Part shown: positions 1 through 8,806 of the stretch, one piece after another
Layout of the letters: each line of letters begins with the position of its first letter
Position numbering within the stretch: position 1 is the first letter of the stretch
From: Thermanaerovibrio acidaminovorans DSM 6589
GTDB taxonomy: Bacteria; Synergistota; Synergistia; Synergistales; Synergistaceae
NCBI RefSeq assembly: GCF_000024905.1
Contig: NC_013522.1
Location: forward strand, 558,001-622,000
Direction of reading: 5' to 3'
Length of the DNA: 64,000 nucleotides
Position numbers and translations under genes: made by a program
Notes under the pieces: generated by a model
Told to the model about the DNA's origin: nothing
Seen by the model: only the letters and a program-made list of their open reading frames with translations
Databases searched by the model: none

Positions 1-1000
1 CGCTGTAGAGGGCCACCACGTCCTGGAAGGCCCGGACCAGCCTGGAGTTCCTGAGCATGGTCGGGGCCCAGTGGGCGTCCCCCCTCATGGGCATGTCCTG
101 GACGGAGAAGATGGACCTGGGCGCCAGGGCCTGGACCCGGTCCTTGACATCCTGGAAGGTGTCCTCCGGTATCCAGCCGGAGAGGACGAACAGGCCGCTT
201 ATCTCCCCCCGCCCCTGGCACAGGTCGTATATGCGTTGCATGGTGTACACCCGGGAGAACAGTCTCTCGTAGTAGTCCCGGTTCTCGCTTAAGCGCCGCC
301 GGGACGCCCCCTTCAGGGCCTCCATGGCCCGCCTTACCTTGGATATCTGTTCCTCCAGTTGGTCCACCCCCAGGGGCAGAGGGGGGTACTCCTTGAAGTA
401 GATGGAGTTAAGTAGCTTCCTCATGTTGCCCTCGTACTCCGGGAAGGTCATCACCATGGCCCAGGTACGCCCCCCCTGGGAGCGGATCTCCCGGGCGATT
501 ATGGGGGACTCCTCGATGCTGTCCAGGAGCCGCTTGAAGTTCTCGTTGGAGGCGCTGCCCATGACCACCCGGAGGAACCTGGTCCCGGTCACGTCATCCA
601 CGGACCGCCCCGCCTCCTCGAGGGCGGAGGCTAGTATCAGTGACGCCTCCATGTGCTCCAGCCGGTCCTCCAGGGCCTCCAGCCTGTCCCGCCAGACCCT
701 GACGGTGGAGGTCACCCTCTCCACCTCCTCCCTCAACCGATCCAGTGAGAGGGACTGGTCCACCGTGACCGGGAAGGGCTCCGGCATCTCCTCCCCCGCG
801 GCGCTCCACAGGGAGGACAGTCCTGTGAGCAGCTCATCGTAGGGGTTGTCCCTCCGGGTGGTCACCTTGGCCCTTATGGACCCGTCGGATATGAGGTAGT
901 CCAGCGGCATGGGCTGGAAACCCCCGGAGAGCACCATCTCCCGGGCCACCAGCTCCATCTCCTCCTTGGGCCCCACGATGGTGAGGGCCAGCATCCTCAT
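1..1000 (-). CDS. atpI: V-type ATPase subunit I/a, N-terminal part (runs off the left edge)
   Basis: About 333 N-terminal residues are visible; the membrane half lies outside the window. Subunit I (a) is the stator subunit that links the peripheral stalks to the membrane rotor and forms the ion half-channels. The visible part is the cytoplasmic domain: a short alpha/beta start (MRMLALTIVGPKEEME), long charged coiled-coil stretches, and an ending that approaches the ALYS segment, which in this family precedes the conserved proline-rich motif. The ATG at 1000 overlaps the stop of subunit C in an ATGA, so the two are translationally coupled. It is identified by coiled-coil character, size and neighbours more than by catalytic residues. 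Confidence 0.85.
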   Translation of the reverse strand, partial: MRMLALTIVGPKEEMELVAREMVLSGGFQPMPLDYLISDGSIRAKVTTRRDNPYDELLTGLSSLWSAAGEEMPEPFPVTVDQSLSLDRLREEVERVTSTVRVWRDRLEALEDRLEHMEASLILASALEEAGRSVDDVTGTRFLRVVMGSASNENFKRLLDSIEESPIIAREIRSQGGRTWAMVMTFPEYEGNMRKLLNSIYFKEYPPLPLGVDQLEEQISKVRRAMEALKGASRRRLSENRDYYERLFSRVYTMQRIYDLCQGRGEISGLFVLSGWIPEDTFQDVKDRVQALAPRSIFSVQDMPMRGDAHWAPTMLRNSRLVRAFQDVVALYS

Positions 1001-2091
1001 CACTGCCACAGGGAATCCCCCCTCGCTATGAGAGGCCTCGAGAGGTACAGGGCGGCGCTCCGCCTGTCGTAGTCGTACCTCACGTCCTCGATGGCGGTTA
1101 TCAAGTCCTCCACCTCCAGCTCCCGGATGTAGATGTAGCAGAAGACGGACCCGAAGGAGGGGGGGGTGCGCCGCAGGATCCCCGCCGCCTTGATGAACAG
1201 GTGCCTCTTCAGGTTCCGCTCCAGTCCCATGTCGTCCCCCATCACCTTGGGGTTGAACACGTGTCCGTAGGGGGTCCGCTGGAGCTCTTCGGCGAAGGAG
1301 GAGGGCCTCTCCGCCTTCGCCAGGGCCCTAAGGAACCCCAGTTGCAACCGGTGCCGGTGGGGAAGTAGTTGCCCCATGATCTCCTCGGCGCCCATGGAGA
1401 GGATGAACCTGCCCCGGTAGATGGTGTACAGGTTGAAGAGGTCCCACCGCTCCCCCAGGAGGGGACCTATGTGGCGGCGGTCGTCACGATCGAGCCTCCC
1501 CAGGGCCTTGTAGAGGTTGCCCTCGGTGGTCAGGTCCAGCGCCATCTCCGCGTTGAAGAGGTCCCTTACCTCCCCCTCCTGGAGCCTTTGGAGGGGTTGC
1601 CTGAGGGGCTGGTGGTAGCAGGTGCCCTTGAGGGCCTCCAGCACCTCCTGGAAGGTGGAGGCGGAGACAAGCACCTCCAGCCGGACCCTGGAGAGGGGCA
1701 CCTGGAACATCCTCTCCACGCCGGGGGATGGGTCCCTTCGGCCCCAAAGGATCCGCCTCAGGACCGACTTGATGTTGTCCCCATCCTTCCGCCATCCCCA
1801 GTGGACCAGGAGGTCCCTCCTGGGTCCCGTGAGGCGCCCGATGAAGTCCCCGGTCTCGCTCAAGGGGATGTGCTTCAGGGCGCTCTCCAGGTCCTGGCGG
1901 TGGACCTCCCCCATTGGCAACTTGGAGAGGTGGTCCCGGTAGCCCTCGTGGTGGGACAGCCGTTGGGCTATATCATCCACCCCGTCGGCGTTGAGCACCT
2001 CCCACAGATCCTGGTCCCCCAGGAGGTTGGATAGCATAACCCGGGCCTTGACCCCGCAGGATATGCTCTCCCCCTTGGAGGCCAGTCTCAT
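1000..2091 (-). CDS. atpC: V-type ATPase subunit C (d)
   Basis: This 363-residue protein fits the usual size of V/A-ATPase subunit C, the funnel-shaped socket that couples the central stalk to the membrane c-ring. It is almost all helical, rich in Arg, Leu and Glu, with no signal peptide or membrane segment, as in the family. Its ATG at 2091 overlaps the stop of the preceding stalk gene, and its own stop overlaps the start of subunit I, so it sits in a tightly coupled operon. Sequence motifs in this family are weak, so the assignment rests on length, composition and position between stalk genes and subunit I. Confidence 0.85.
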   Translation of the reverse strand: MRLASKGESISCGVKARVMLSNLLGDQDLWEVLNADGVDDIAQRLSHHEGYRDHLSKLPMGEVHRQDLESALKHIPLSETGDFIGRLTGPRRDLLVHWGWRKDGDNIKSVLRRILWGRRDPSPGVERMFQVPLSRVRLEVLVSASTFQEVLEALKGTCYHQPLRQPLQRLQEGEVRDLFNAEMALDLTTEGNLYKALGRLDRDDRRHIGPLLGERWDLFNLYTIYRGRFILSMGAEEIMGQLLPHRHRLQLGFLRALAKAERPSSFAEELQRTPYGHVFNPKVMGDDMGLERNLKRHLFIKAAGILRRTPPSFGSVFCYIYIRELEVEDLITAIEDVRYDYDRRSAALYLSRPLIARGDSLWQ

Positions 2092-2432
2092 GCCCCCCTC
2101 CTCCCGCTCAAGAGGGCCTCCGCCTCCTCGAGGGCTATGGCGGACGCCACCCGACGGCCGTTCTCCTCGAAGGCCTTCCGCATCCTCTCCCTCCTGGCCC
2201 TGCCGTTGTTCAGGATCTCCTCCGCCTCCGCCTGGGCGGCCCGCTGGGCGTTATCGATCAGGGCCGCGGCCCTTTGCTTAGCGGCGGATATCCTCATGTC
2301 CCTCTGGCGCATGAACTCCTCCTGGCCCCGGGCGATCATGCTCTCCGCCTCGTCCCGGGCCTCCTGCACGATCCTCCTGGCCTCCCCGTCGGCCCCCAGG
2401 AGCACCGCCAGGGTCTCCTCAAGAGATATCAT
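2088..2432 (-). CDS. V-type ATPase peripheral stalk subunit (AtpH/G-like)
   Basis: The protein has 114 residues and is predicted to be one long alpha-helical coiled coil, rich in Ala, Glu and Arg, with regular heptad spacing from about residue 15 to 100. Peripheral stalk subunits of V/A-ATPases (H/G or F in Ntp naming) have this size and composition; they dimerise with subunit E and resist torque. It starts in an ATGA overlap with subunit D and ends in an ATGA overlap with subunit C. Subunit E is longer (about 190 residues), so H/G is the better match. Low complexity makes an exact name uncertain. Confidence 0.75.
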   Translation of the reverse strand: MISLEETLAVLLGADGEARRIVQEARDEAESMIARGQEEFMRQRDMRISAAKQRAAALIDNAQRAAQAEAEEILNNGRARRERMRKAFEENGRRVASAIALEEAEALLSGRRGA

Positions 2433-3055
2433 CTCCGTTCACCCCCCTGTCCCTCCTTGGCGGCCTTCATCCTCACAAAGTCCTCCCTATCCATCTCCTC
2501 CAGCGCATCGGATATGAACCGGGCCGCCTCCCGGTTGTAGGGGATTATCACCTTCTTCAGGGCGTTGACCCGCCGATGGGTCTTCTTTATCTGGACCGCC
2601 AGGCGGTAGACCGAGTTCTCCACCTCCGCCAGCCTGGCCACCAGGGCCAGGACCCGCCGGGCGTTAACGTACGCCCTGTCCATGGCGCACGAGGTCCCTA
2701 TGAGGGAGTAACTTGGGGATGGGGTCTCGTCGATGGGATCCACCTCGGGGATGTCGACCCCCATGATGGATCTGAGTCGGATGGTGATCTGGTCCGCAAT
2801 GGGCACCGAGTTGGCCAGTTCCTCCACCGTGTCTATGCCAAGCGACACGTTGGCCCGCTTTAACGAGTCGTACGCCTCCTCGAACAGGGCCTTCATCTCC
2901 GCCTGGACCTGTTTGGCCGCCTCCATGTGCCTCATCAGCTCCATCATGAGCACCTGCCGTTTGCGTTCCAGCAGGTCGTGTCCCTTCTTTGCCAGGTCCA
3001 GGACCCTTAGGACCTTCGATAGGTTGCCCCTTGTGGGTGCCATCTTGGAGCTCAT
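2429..3055 (-). CDS. atpD: V-type ATPase subunit D (central rotor shaft)
   Basis: The 208-residue protein begins with the family pattern APTRGNLSKVLRVLDLAKKG followed by HDLLERKRQVL, typical of V/A-ATPase subunit D, the coiled-coil rotor shaft inside the A3B3 head (comparable to F-type gamma). A second long helix, with MDREDFVRMK near the end, completes the antiparallel coiled coil. It is the first gene of the visible minus-strand operon, with a promoter at 3137-3165. In most V/A operons subunit D is last, after A and B, so the order here is unusual. Confidence 0.92.
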   Translation of the reverse strand: MSSKMAPTRGNLSKVLRVLDLAKKGHDLLERKRQVLMMELMRHMEAAKQVQAEMKALFEEAYDSLKRANVSLGIDTVEELANSVPIADQITIRLRSIMGVDIPEVDPIDETPSPSYSLIGTSCAMDRAYVNARRVLALVARLAEVENSVYRLAVQIKKTHRRVNALKKVIIPYNREAARFISDALEEMDREDFVRMKAAKEGQGGERR

Positions 3056-3136
3056 GGACTCAACCCCCTTGGCTTGTGAGGGGCTTTGAGAAGTCCCTTT
3101 TTTGTCTTATCCTTCGACGGTGGCGTTGACTAGCGG

Positions 3137-3165
3137 ATTCTACCGCCACCGGTAGCTTAAGACAA
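3137..3165 (-). promoter_or_regulatory. Promoter of the V-type ATPase operon
   Basis: On the minus strand, TTGTCT (3160-3165) and TAGAAT (3137-3142) are separated by exactly 17 bp, a good sigma-70 arrangement, about 80 bp before the subunit D start. The spacer holds an inverted repeat, CTACCG-CCAC-CGGTAG (3140-3155), that could be an operator shared with the divergent CobT-like gene. Confidence 0.6.
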
Positions 3166-3191
3166 TACCACGTCGACGAGGGAGGTATCGT

Positions 3192-4205
3192 GTGATGTTC
3201 TTTCTGTTCATAGGTGCCAGCGATCTGTGCAAGATCCCGGGGCTGTCCGCTGCGGGGGCCAATCCGGAGGTGATCCCGTTCACCGCCGCGGCGGACGCGG
3301 ACGTGGTCTACTTTGGAAGGCCCCGGGTGGTGGACGCGGTCCCGGTGGACCCCCAGGGGCATCCCACCCCCGCGCTGATCACCCGGGCGTGCCTTGAGCT
3401 GGCCGGTTTCCCCTTCGTCACCGTCCGTTGCGGGTCGTACCTCCCCCCCGCCTGCCCTCACCTGGACCTGGGGTGTGCCCCCGCCCAGGATCCGACCCAG
3501 GGGCCTGCGGTCCGGGATGCGGTGGACATCTTCGAAAGGGCCGCGGAGCTGGGCCGGTCCATGGGGGGGCTTGACACCTACGTGCTGGGCGAGTCGGTCC
3601 CGGGGGGCACCACCACTGCCCTCCTGGTGCTCAGGGCCCTGGGGGTAGAGGGCATGGTCTCCTCCGCCGGGCCGGTGAACCCCATAAGTCTCAAGGAGGA
3701 CCTCTGGCGGCGGGCCTCCACCCGGGCGGGGGCCTTTCTGGGCTCCCTTAAGGGGGACCCGCTCCGGGCGGTGATGGAGCTTGGGGACCCAATGCAGGCG
3801 GCGGTGGCGGGCTTCGTCTCCGGCCTGCCCTCCACCTCCCGGGTGGTCCTGGCGGGGGGTACCCAGATGCTGGCGGTGGCGGCGGTGCTGAGGGCCCTGG
3901 GACACCGGGGTCACCTCACGGTGGCCACCACCAAGTACGTGGCCATGGACCCCTCTTGCGCCTTCCTGCCCATGGCGGATCGGATAGGGGTGGAGGCCTA
4001 CTGGGCGCCCCTGGACTTCTCCGGGGCCCCCAGGGGCCTCGCGGACTACGAGAGGGGCTTCGTGAAGGAGGGGGTAGGGGCCGGTGGCGCGGTGTGGTAT
4101 GCGGTCCACAGGGGGGTGTCGGTGGAGGCGGTGTGCCGGAGGGTGGAGGGGATATACGCGGAGATGATGGGTTTGGAGGTGGAGGGAGAGGTTGAACCCC
4201 GTTAG
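3192..4205 (+). CDS. CobT-like nicotinate-nucleotide:dimethylbenzimidazole phosphoribosyltransferase (archaeal-type family)
   Basis: The 337-residue protein has the family signature VLGESVPGGTTTALLVLRALG near residues 130-150 and a second Gly-rich stretch, VVLAGGTQMLAVAAVLRALG, near residue 220. These are found in the CobT superfamily (TIGR00303 branch, common in archaea), which activates the lower-ligand base for cobalamin nucleotide-loop assembly. It starts at GTG 3192 or the adjacent ATG 3195, behind GGGAGG. It overlaps the start of a BtuC-type permease, followed by its ATPase, so the operon appears to combine corrinoid uptake and remodelling. The exact base substrate cannot be read from sequence. 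Confidence 0.8.
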   Translation: MMFFLFIGASDLCKIPGLSAAGANPEVIPFTAAADADVVYFGRPRVVDAVPVDPQGHPTPALITRACLELAGFPFVTVRCGSYLPPACPHLDLGCAPAQDPTQGPAVRDAVDIFERAAELGRSMGGLDTYVLGESVPGGTTTALLVLRALGVEGMVSSAGPVNPISLKEDLWRRASTRAGAFLGSLKGDPLRAVMELGDPMQAAVAGFVSGLPSTSRVVLAGGTQMLAVAAVLRALGHRGHLTVATTKYVAMDPSCAFLPMADRIGVEAYWAPLDFSGAPRGLADYERGFVKEGVGAGGAVWYAVHRGVSVEAVCRRVEGIYAEMMGLEVEGEVEPR

Positions 4206-5166
4206 GATGCGCTGCCTGGTTCTGTCCCTTTGCCTGGTGGTCCTGGCCCTGCTGGGCCTTCTGGCGGGGGCGGCGGTTGGGGACTGGAGCATGTCGTGGG
4301 GGGAGCTGGCGGACGCCATCCTCTCCGGCCCATCGTCGGAGCTTGGCGGCAGCTACGTGGTCTGGAACCTTAGGCTCCCCAGGACCCTCTGCGCCTTCCT
4401 GGCCGGGGCCTCCCTGTCGTGCGCCGGGGTCCTGTTCCAGGGGGTCTTGAGGAACCAGCTGGCGGAGCCCTACACCCTTGGGGTGGCATCCGGCGGCGCC
4501 TTCGGGGCGGCGATGTCCATCGCCCTGGGCCTTGGTGCCTCCGGCGGGGCTATGGTGGGTGCCGTGGGATCCCTGGGACTGGTGATGCTCTTAGGCCGCG
4601 GGGGTAGCGCCTCGGAGATGATCATGGCGGGGGTGGTGGTGAGCTCCCTCCTTAGCTCCGGCCTGGCCCTCATCAAGGCCCTGGTGGGGGAGAAGGTCTC
4701 CGCCATAGTCATATGGCTCATGGGCAGCTTCTCCGGAGCGGGGTGGTCTTCCACCGCCATATGCCTACTGGGTGCCTCCGCCTCCCTGGCTGCCGTCCTG
4801 CTGCTCTCCAAGGAGCTGGATATCTTCGCCTCCGGGGCGGACCCCACCAGCCTCGGGGTGAACGAGAGGGCGGTGAGGACCGTGGCCCTGTCGGCGGCCT
4901 CAATCTGCGCCGCCCTGGTGGTGGGCCAGTTCGGGATAATAGGGTTCCTGGGGCTTGTGTCCCCCCACGGGGCCCGATTGATCCTGGGCCCCGCCAACCT
5001 ACCGGTGGGGATCGTATCGTTTCTAGGGGGAGGGGTGCTCCTCATGTGGTCCGATCTGATCTGCCGGCTCCTGGGGGAGCTCCCGGTGGGGGTACTGACC
5101 AGCCTCATGGGGGGGCCGGTCTTCATCCTTTTGGTATGGAGGGGTTCCCGTGCCGCTGGTCCTTGA
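4192..5166 (+). CDS. FecCD/BtuC-type ABC transporter permease (probably corrinoid)
   Basis: The 324-residue protein is very hydrophobic, with about nine to ten membrane segments, as in BtuC/FhuB/FecCD permeases. Typical motifs are RLPRTLCAFLAGASLSCAGV near residue 60, GVASGGAFGAA near 100, and FLGLVSPHGARLI near 245, the loop that contacts the ATPase. The TTG at 4192 lies 6 bp after GGAGG; an ATG at 4207 is an alternative. It overlaps the CobT-like gene, and the ATPase gene overlaps its end, so all three are probably co-transcribed. Vitamin B12 or another corrinoid is the likely cargo by context. Siderophore transport is possible from the family alone. Confidence 0.85.
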   Translation: MNPVRMRCLVLSLCLVVLALLGLLAGAAVGDWSMSWGELADAILSGPSSELGGSYVVWNLRLPRTLCAFLAGASLSCAGVLFQGVLRNQLAEPYTLGVASGGAFGAAMSIALGLGASGGAMVGAVGSLGLVMLLGRGGSASEMIMAGVVVSSLLSSGLALIKALVGEKVSAIVIWLMGSFSGAGWSSTAICLLGASASLAAVLLLSKELDIFASGADPTSLGVNERAVRTVALSAASICAALVVGQFGIIGFLGLVSPHGARLILGPANLPVGIVSFLGGGVLLMWSDLICRLLGELPVGVLTSLMGGPVFILLVWRGSRAAGP

Positions 5167-5908
5167 TAACGTAACGGTTCGCCTGGGTGGCCGGGCGGTA
5201 GTGGACGGGGTGTCGGTGGAGGTGGGGGAGGGGATCACCGGCATCATAGGTCCCAACGGTAGCGGCAAGAGCTCCCTGATGAGGGCCTTGGGGGGAATGG
5301 TCCCCTTCGAGGGCCGCATAAGCCTGGATGGGGTGTCGTTGATGGACCGCAACCGGCGGGATTGGTTCAAACTGGTGTCCCTCATGCCCCAGTCGGTCCG
5401 GTTCGATCAGCCCTTCACGGTGAGGCAGGCGGTGCTCATGGGGCTCTACCCGCTCCTTGGACCCTTCAAGCCCTATGGAAGGCGGGAGGAGGCCATGGCC
5501 GATAGGGTCATCAGGGAGGTTGGCTTGGAGGACCTAGCGGACCGGAGGGTGTGGGACCTGTCGGGGGGTGAGGCGGCCCGGGTGGCCCTGGCCAGATCCA
5601 TGGCCCGGGATCCAAGGCTACTCCTGCTGGACGAGCCCACCGCCGCCCTGGATCCCCGGCACGCCATGGAGGTGATGGACCTGCTTGACCGGGGGTGGAG
5701 GGGGAGGTACGGGCTGGTGGTGCTCCACGACGTCAACCTGGCCATGAGCTGGTGTAGCCGGGTCCTGGTGATGAGGGGCGGCCGGGTCATCGCCTCCATG
5801 GACCGGGGCAGGCCGGACCTCAAGGCCCTGAGGGAGGCCTACCAGGTGGAGTTCGTCCGCCTCCAGGGGCCTAGGGGGACGGTGGCGGTCATGCCGGTCC
5901 GGTCATGA
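5150..5908 (+). CDS. ABC transporter ATP-binding protein (BtuD/FecE type)
   Basis: The protein has 252 residues, with Walker A GPNGSGKSS (about residue 35), a Q-loop in MPQSVRF, signature LSGGEAARVALAR (about 135), Walker B LLLLDEPTAALD (about 155) and the switch His in VVLHDVN. It energises import by the preceding permease. The GTG start at 5150 follows ATGGAGGGG and lies inside the permease end. No periplasmic binding protein gene lies in this cluster, so the solute receptor must be elsewhere. It ends 20 bp past the stop of the convergent truD, so the two genes overlap tail to tail at 5889-5908. Confidence 0.92.
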   Translation: MPLVLDNVTVRLGGRAVVDGVSVEVGEGITGIIGPNGSGKSSLMRALGGMVPFEGRISLDGVSLMDRNRRDWFKLVSLMPQSVRFDQPFTVRQAVLMGLYPLLGPFKPYGRREEAMADRVIREVGLEDLADRRVWDLSGGEAARVALARSMARDPRLLLLDEPTAALDPRHAMEVMDLLDRGWRGRYGLVVLHDVNLAMSWCSRVLVMRGGRVIASMDRGRPDLKALREAYQVEFVRLQGPRGTVAVMPVRS

Positions 5909-7046
5909 GGTGCCGGATTAACATGGTGGCGTAGGATCCCCTTGGAAGGGTGAACTCCAGCTCCACCTTGAAGCGTCCCGGCCGGTGTTCCACCATGGGC
6001 CCCGCCCTGAGGTCCCCGGGGGTCACCCAGGTGGGCCTTTCGAAGGAGCCGAAGTGGACGGATCTTATGAACCTTAGGTTGAAATCCGACCGCTTGACCC
6101 CCCGCTCCGCCAGGACCTGGTCCATGGCCCGTTCCACGTTCTCGTCCATGGGGGGCATCTTGTACGACGGGGTCGGGACCTTAAGGGGGTGTCCCTGGGG
6201 CCTTCGGGAGGGCATGAAGACCCTCCCGGCCCTTAATGGTACCCAGGTGCCATCCGGGCAGGCTTGGTGGATGAGCAGGCTGGCGGTGCAGTTCCAGAGG
6301 AACGACTGGTAGGCGGAGAAGAGCATGCTCAACGTGTCCCGGGGGATCAGCCTCAAAGCCCCCTTGAGGCCCCTCTTGGAGGAGTCCTGGGCCAGGGACT
6401 CCAATATCCGCCTCTCCAGGGGGGTAGAAGCCAGGGACAGGCACCGATCGAAGTCCCCCCACGCGCCTCTCAACTGGGACATCCTCTCCGAATGCTCCGG
6501 TGCCCCTTCCCATGGGGCCTCGGTCAGGAGCAGCCTGAGCGCCCCGTTCAGGTGTCCCTTCACCAGCCTCTCGGCAAACATCTCCCCCGATGTTGGCACG
6601 CTGCGGAACCGCTGGTCGTCGAAGTAGTTGGGGAAGCCCTCCCGGGGCAGAGAGGCCAACCTGGCCCTCACCGCCTCCGGGTCCTCCACCTCCCGGACGG
6701 TAATGCTGAAGCGGTTGCCCAGGATGTGGGAGGGGGATACGTGCTCCCGGGAGAAGCCCACGGGGGTCAGACGCAACCTGGCGTCCTGGGGGGGCCGGAG
6801 CTCCGTCGAGAGGTCGCAGGTGACGAACTGCTCCGTCACCGCCCTCCTGTCCTTCCTCCCCGCCGCCCGGATCCGGTGGACCGGGATGCGGTTTGCCCGG
6901 GCCAACGCCTCCAGGGCCTCCTGGGTCCCCAGGTCCCTCTTCCAGAGGGAGTAGACCCGGATGGGGCCCCGGCTGGAGAGGAAGCCCGGGACAAGCAGCT
7001 CCGTGACCTGGAAGTCCTCCGGGACGCTCTTCAGGGCGTAGGTCAT
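5889..7046 (-). CDS. truD: tRNA pseudouridine synthase D
   Basis: The 385-residue protein matches TruD, which makes pseudouridine 13 in the D-arm of some tRNAs. The signature GRKDRRAVTEQ near residue 60 carries the catalytic Asp. Further family features are the N-terminal PEDFQVTEL start, FPNYFDDQRF (NYFG/D-Q-RF motif) near residue 150, and YQSFLWNC near 250. Its ATG overlaps the feoB stop by ATGA, placing it last in the cheY-feoA-feoB-truD operon. TruD is patchily distributed in bacteria, so its link to iron uptake may be accidental. Confidence 0.95.
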   Translation of the reverse strand: MTYALKSVPEDFQVTELLVPGFLSSRGPIRVYSLWKRDLGTQEALEALARANRIPVHRIRAAGRKDRRAVTEQFVTCDLSTELRPPQDARLRLTPVGFSREHVSPSHILGNRFSITVREVEDPEAVRARLASLPREGFPNYFDDQRFRSVPTSGEMFAERLVKGHLNGALRLLLTEAPWEGAPEHSERMSQLRGAWGDFDRCLSLASTPLERRILESLAQDSSKRGLKGALRLIPRDTLSMLFSAYQSFLWNCTASLLIHQACPDGTWVPLRAGRVFMPSRRPQGHPLKVPTPSYKMPPMDENVERAMDQVLAERGVKRSDFNLRFIRSVHFGSFERPTWVTPGDLRAGPMVEHRPGRFKVELEFTLPRGSYATMLIRHLMTGPA

Positions 7047-8806
7047 AGGGGGAGGGCCCGGAGGATCAGGTTCATGGCGGTGCCCATGGCCACCGCGGAG
7101 GCCCCCATTATGGCGAGAGCCCTGGCGGTGTCCCTGGGGCCCAGCTCCCGGAGCAGGACGATGAAGGTGGCTATGCAGGGGAAGGTCATGGCCAGCACCG
7201 TGACCGCCACGGTCATCTGGTTAAGCGTCAGGTTCAGGGGCATCAGCATCCCCACCGCCACGTCCTTGCGGAACAGGCCCATCACGATGGGCCCCGCCGC
7301 CCCGGCTGGGAGGTCCATGAGGGTCCCGAGGCCGGGCCCGAGCAGCCGGGAGAGGAGGTCCATTACCCCAATGGCCTCCATCAGGTTCACTAGCAGGATG
7401 CCCCCCAGCACTAGTGGGGTGGCCTCCAGGATGAAGTCCATTACCCGAAGGCGCATCTTCACCCACAGGGCCGATGGGGAAGGGAGCCTGTAGGGGGGGA
7501 TCTCCACGATGAGCTCCGGGCTGAAGCCCGGCAGGGTCTTGTGGAGGATTCGGCCGATTATGACCCAGGAGGCCAGCAGGGCCAGGTACACGGTCCCCAT
7601 GTGCCAGGGGCTGTCCCCCAGGGCACCCACTATCATGGCTTGAAGGGAGGTGCAGGGCACCGCCACGGATATGAGGGTGGAGGCGATGAACCGCTCCCGC
7701 TTGGACTCCAGCACCCGGGTGGCCAGGATGCCCGGAACGTTGCATCCCAGCCCCAGCAGGGTGGGGATCACCGCGTAGCCGTGGACCCCCATCCGGTGGA
7801 GGAGGGCGTCGAAGAGCACCGCCAGCCTGGGCAGGTAGCCCACGTCCTCCAAGAGGCTCAATACCCCGTAGAAGGCGATTATGTAGGGGAGCACCATGGC
7901 GAACTCCACGTACAGGCCGGTGGTGAGTAGCCCGAAGCTGAGCTCGAAGTCGATGGCCCCGTTGAAGAGCTTGCCGATCAGGACGTCCCTGATCGGTCCC
8001 TCCCCCAGGGTGTGCGCCAGGGCCTCCAAGGGTCCCCTTAGGAGCTCGAAGGCGGGGTCGAAGACGTAGGATATGAGCCCCTCCCCCACCAGGCGCACCA
8101 GGTAGAAGCACAGCCCCAGGATGAGGATCCCTAGGATCCCCCCCGCCAAGGGGCTCACGCTCATGTCCTCCAGGGTGTCCAGCCAGGTGTGATGCCGGTG
8201 CTCCACCCGCTGGACGGAGGTCACGATGGCCCCTATCCTGCGCCACCGGTCCTCCTTGGAGGAGGGCTCGATGGGGGATCTGGCGGCCTCGTTCAGCCGG
8301 GAAAGAAGGTCCCTTATGCCCTGACCGGTGACCGCCACGGTGGGCACCACCGGGACTCCGAGGGCGGCCTCCAGGGCCCCCACATCTATGTTTATCCCCT
8401 TGTGTCTCGCCTCGTCCACCATGTTGAGCGCCACGATGGAGGGGATCCCCCGCTCCAGCACCTCAAGGGCCAGCACCAGGTTTCTCTCCAGCGCGGTGGC
8501 GTCCAGGACGATTATGGCCCTGTGGGCCCCCTCGTCCACGATGCGCCGGGCTATCTCCTCCGCCTCGTTTGTGGCGTTGAGGGTGTAGGCCCCTGGGACG
8601 TCGATGAGCCGGTAGGCCTCCCCGTCGCAGACCACGGTCCCCTCCAGGAAGCCCACGGTGGTGCCCGGGTAGTTGGAGGAGACCGCGTTGAGTCCCGTGA
8701 GGCGGGAGAAGATGGCGCTCTTGCCCACGTTGGGGTTGCCAATCAGCAGAAGGCGCCTAGCAGGCCCCTCGGGGGCCCCCTCCTTCAGCTCCCGGTGGCA
8801 ACTCAT
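7043..8806 (-). CDS. feoB: Ferrous iron transporter FeoB
   Basis: FeoB is a GTPase-coupled inner-membrane Fe(II) importer. The start at 8806 follows GAGGAGGT and overlaps the feoA stop; an upstream extension of the same frame lies inside feoA and is rejected. The product has 587 residues. The G domain shows GNPNVGKS (G1), NYPGTTV (G2), DVPGAYTLN (G3) and ALNMVDEARHK (G4). A helical spacer and about eight membrane segments follow, with GLGCNVPGILATRV, the conserved Cys-containing pore segment. At 587 residues it is shorter than many FeoB proteins (about 700 or more), mostly because the C-terminal cytoplasmic tail is missing. Confidence 0.95.
   Translation of the reverse strand: MSCHRELKEGAPEGPARRLLLIGNPNVGKSAIFSRLTGLNAVSSNYPGTTVGFLEGTVVCDGEAYRLIDVPGAYTLNATNEAEEIARRIVDEGAHRAIIVLDATALERNLVLALEVLERGIPSIVALNMVDEARHKGINIDVGALEAALGVPVVPTVAVTGQGIRDLLSRLNEAARSPIEPSSKEDRWRRIGAIVTSVQRVEHRHHTWLDTLEDMSVSPLAGGILGILILGLCFYLVRLVGEGLISYVFDPAFELLRGPLEALAHTLGEGPIRDVLIGKLFNGAIDFELSFGLLTTGLYVEFAMVLPYIIAFYGVLSLLEDVGYLPRLAVLFDALLHRMGVHGYAVIPTLLGLGCNVPGILATRVLESKRERFIASTLISVAVPCTSLQAMIVGALGDSPWHMGTVYLALLASWVIIGRILHKTLPGFSPELIVEIPPYRLPSPSALWVKMRLRVMDFILEATPLVLGGILLVNLMEAIGVMDLLSRLLGPGLGTLMDLPAGAAGPIVMGLFRKDVAVGMLMPLNLTLNQMTVAVTVLAMTFPCIATFIVLLRELGPRDTARALAIMGASAVAMGTAMNLILRALPL

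Noticed and set aside
3060-4319. A 419-residue minus-strand open frame
   Set aside because: It is antisense to the CobT-like gene, Arg/Pro/His-rich, and has no ribosome site.
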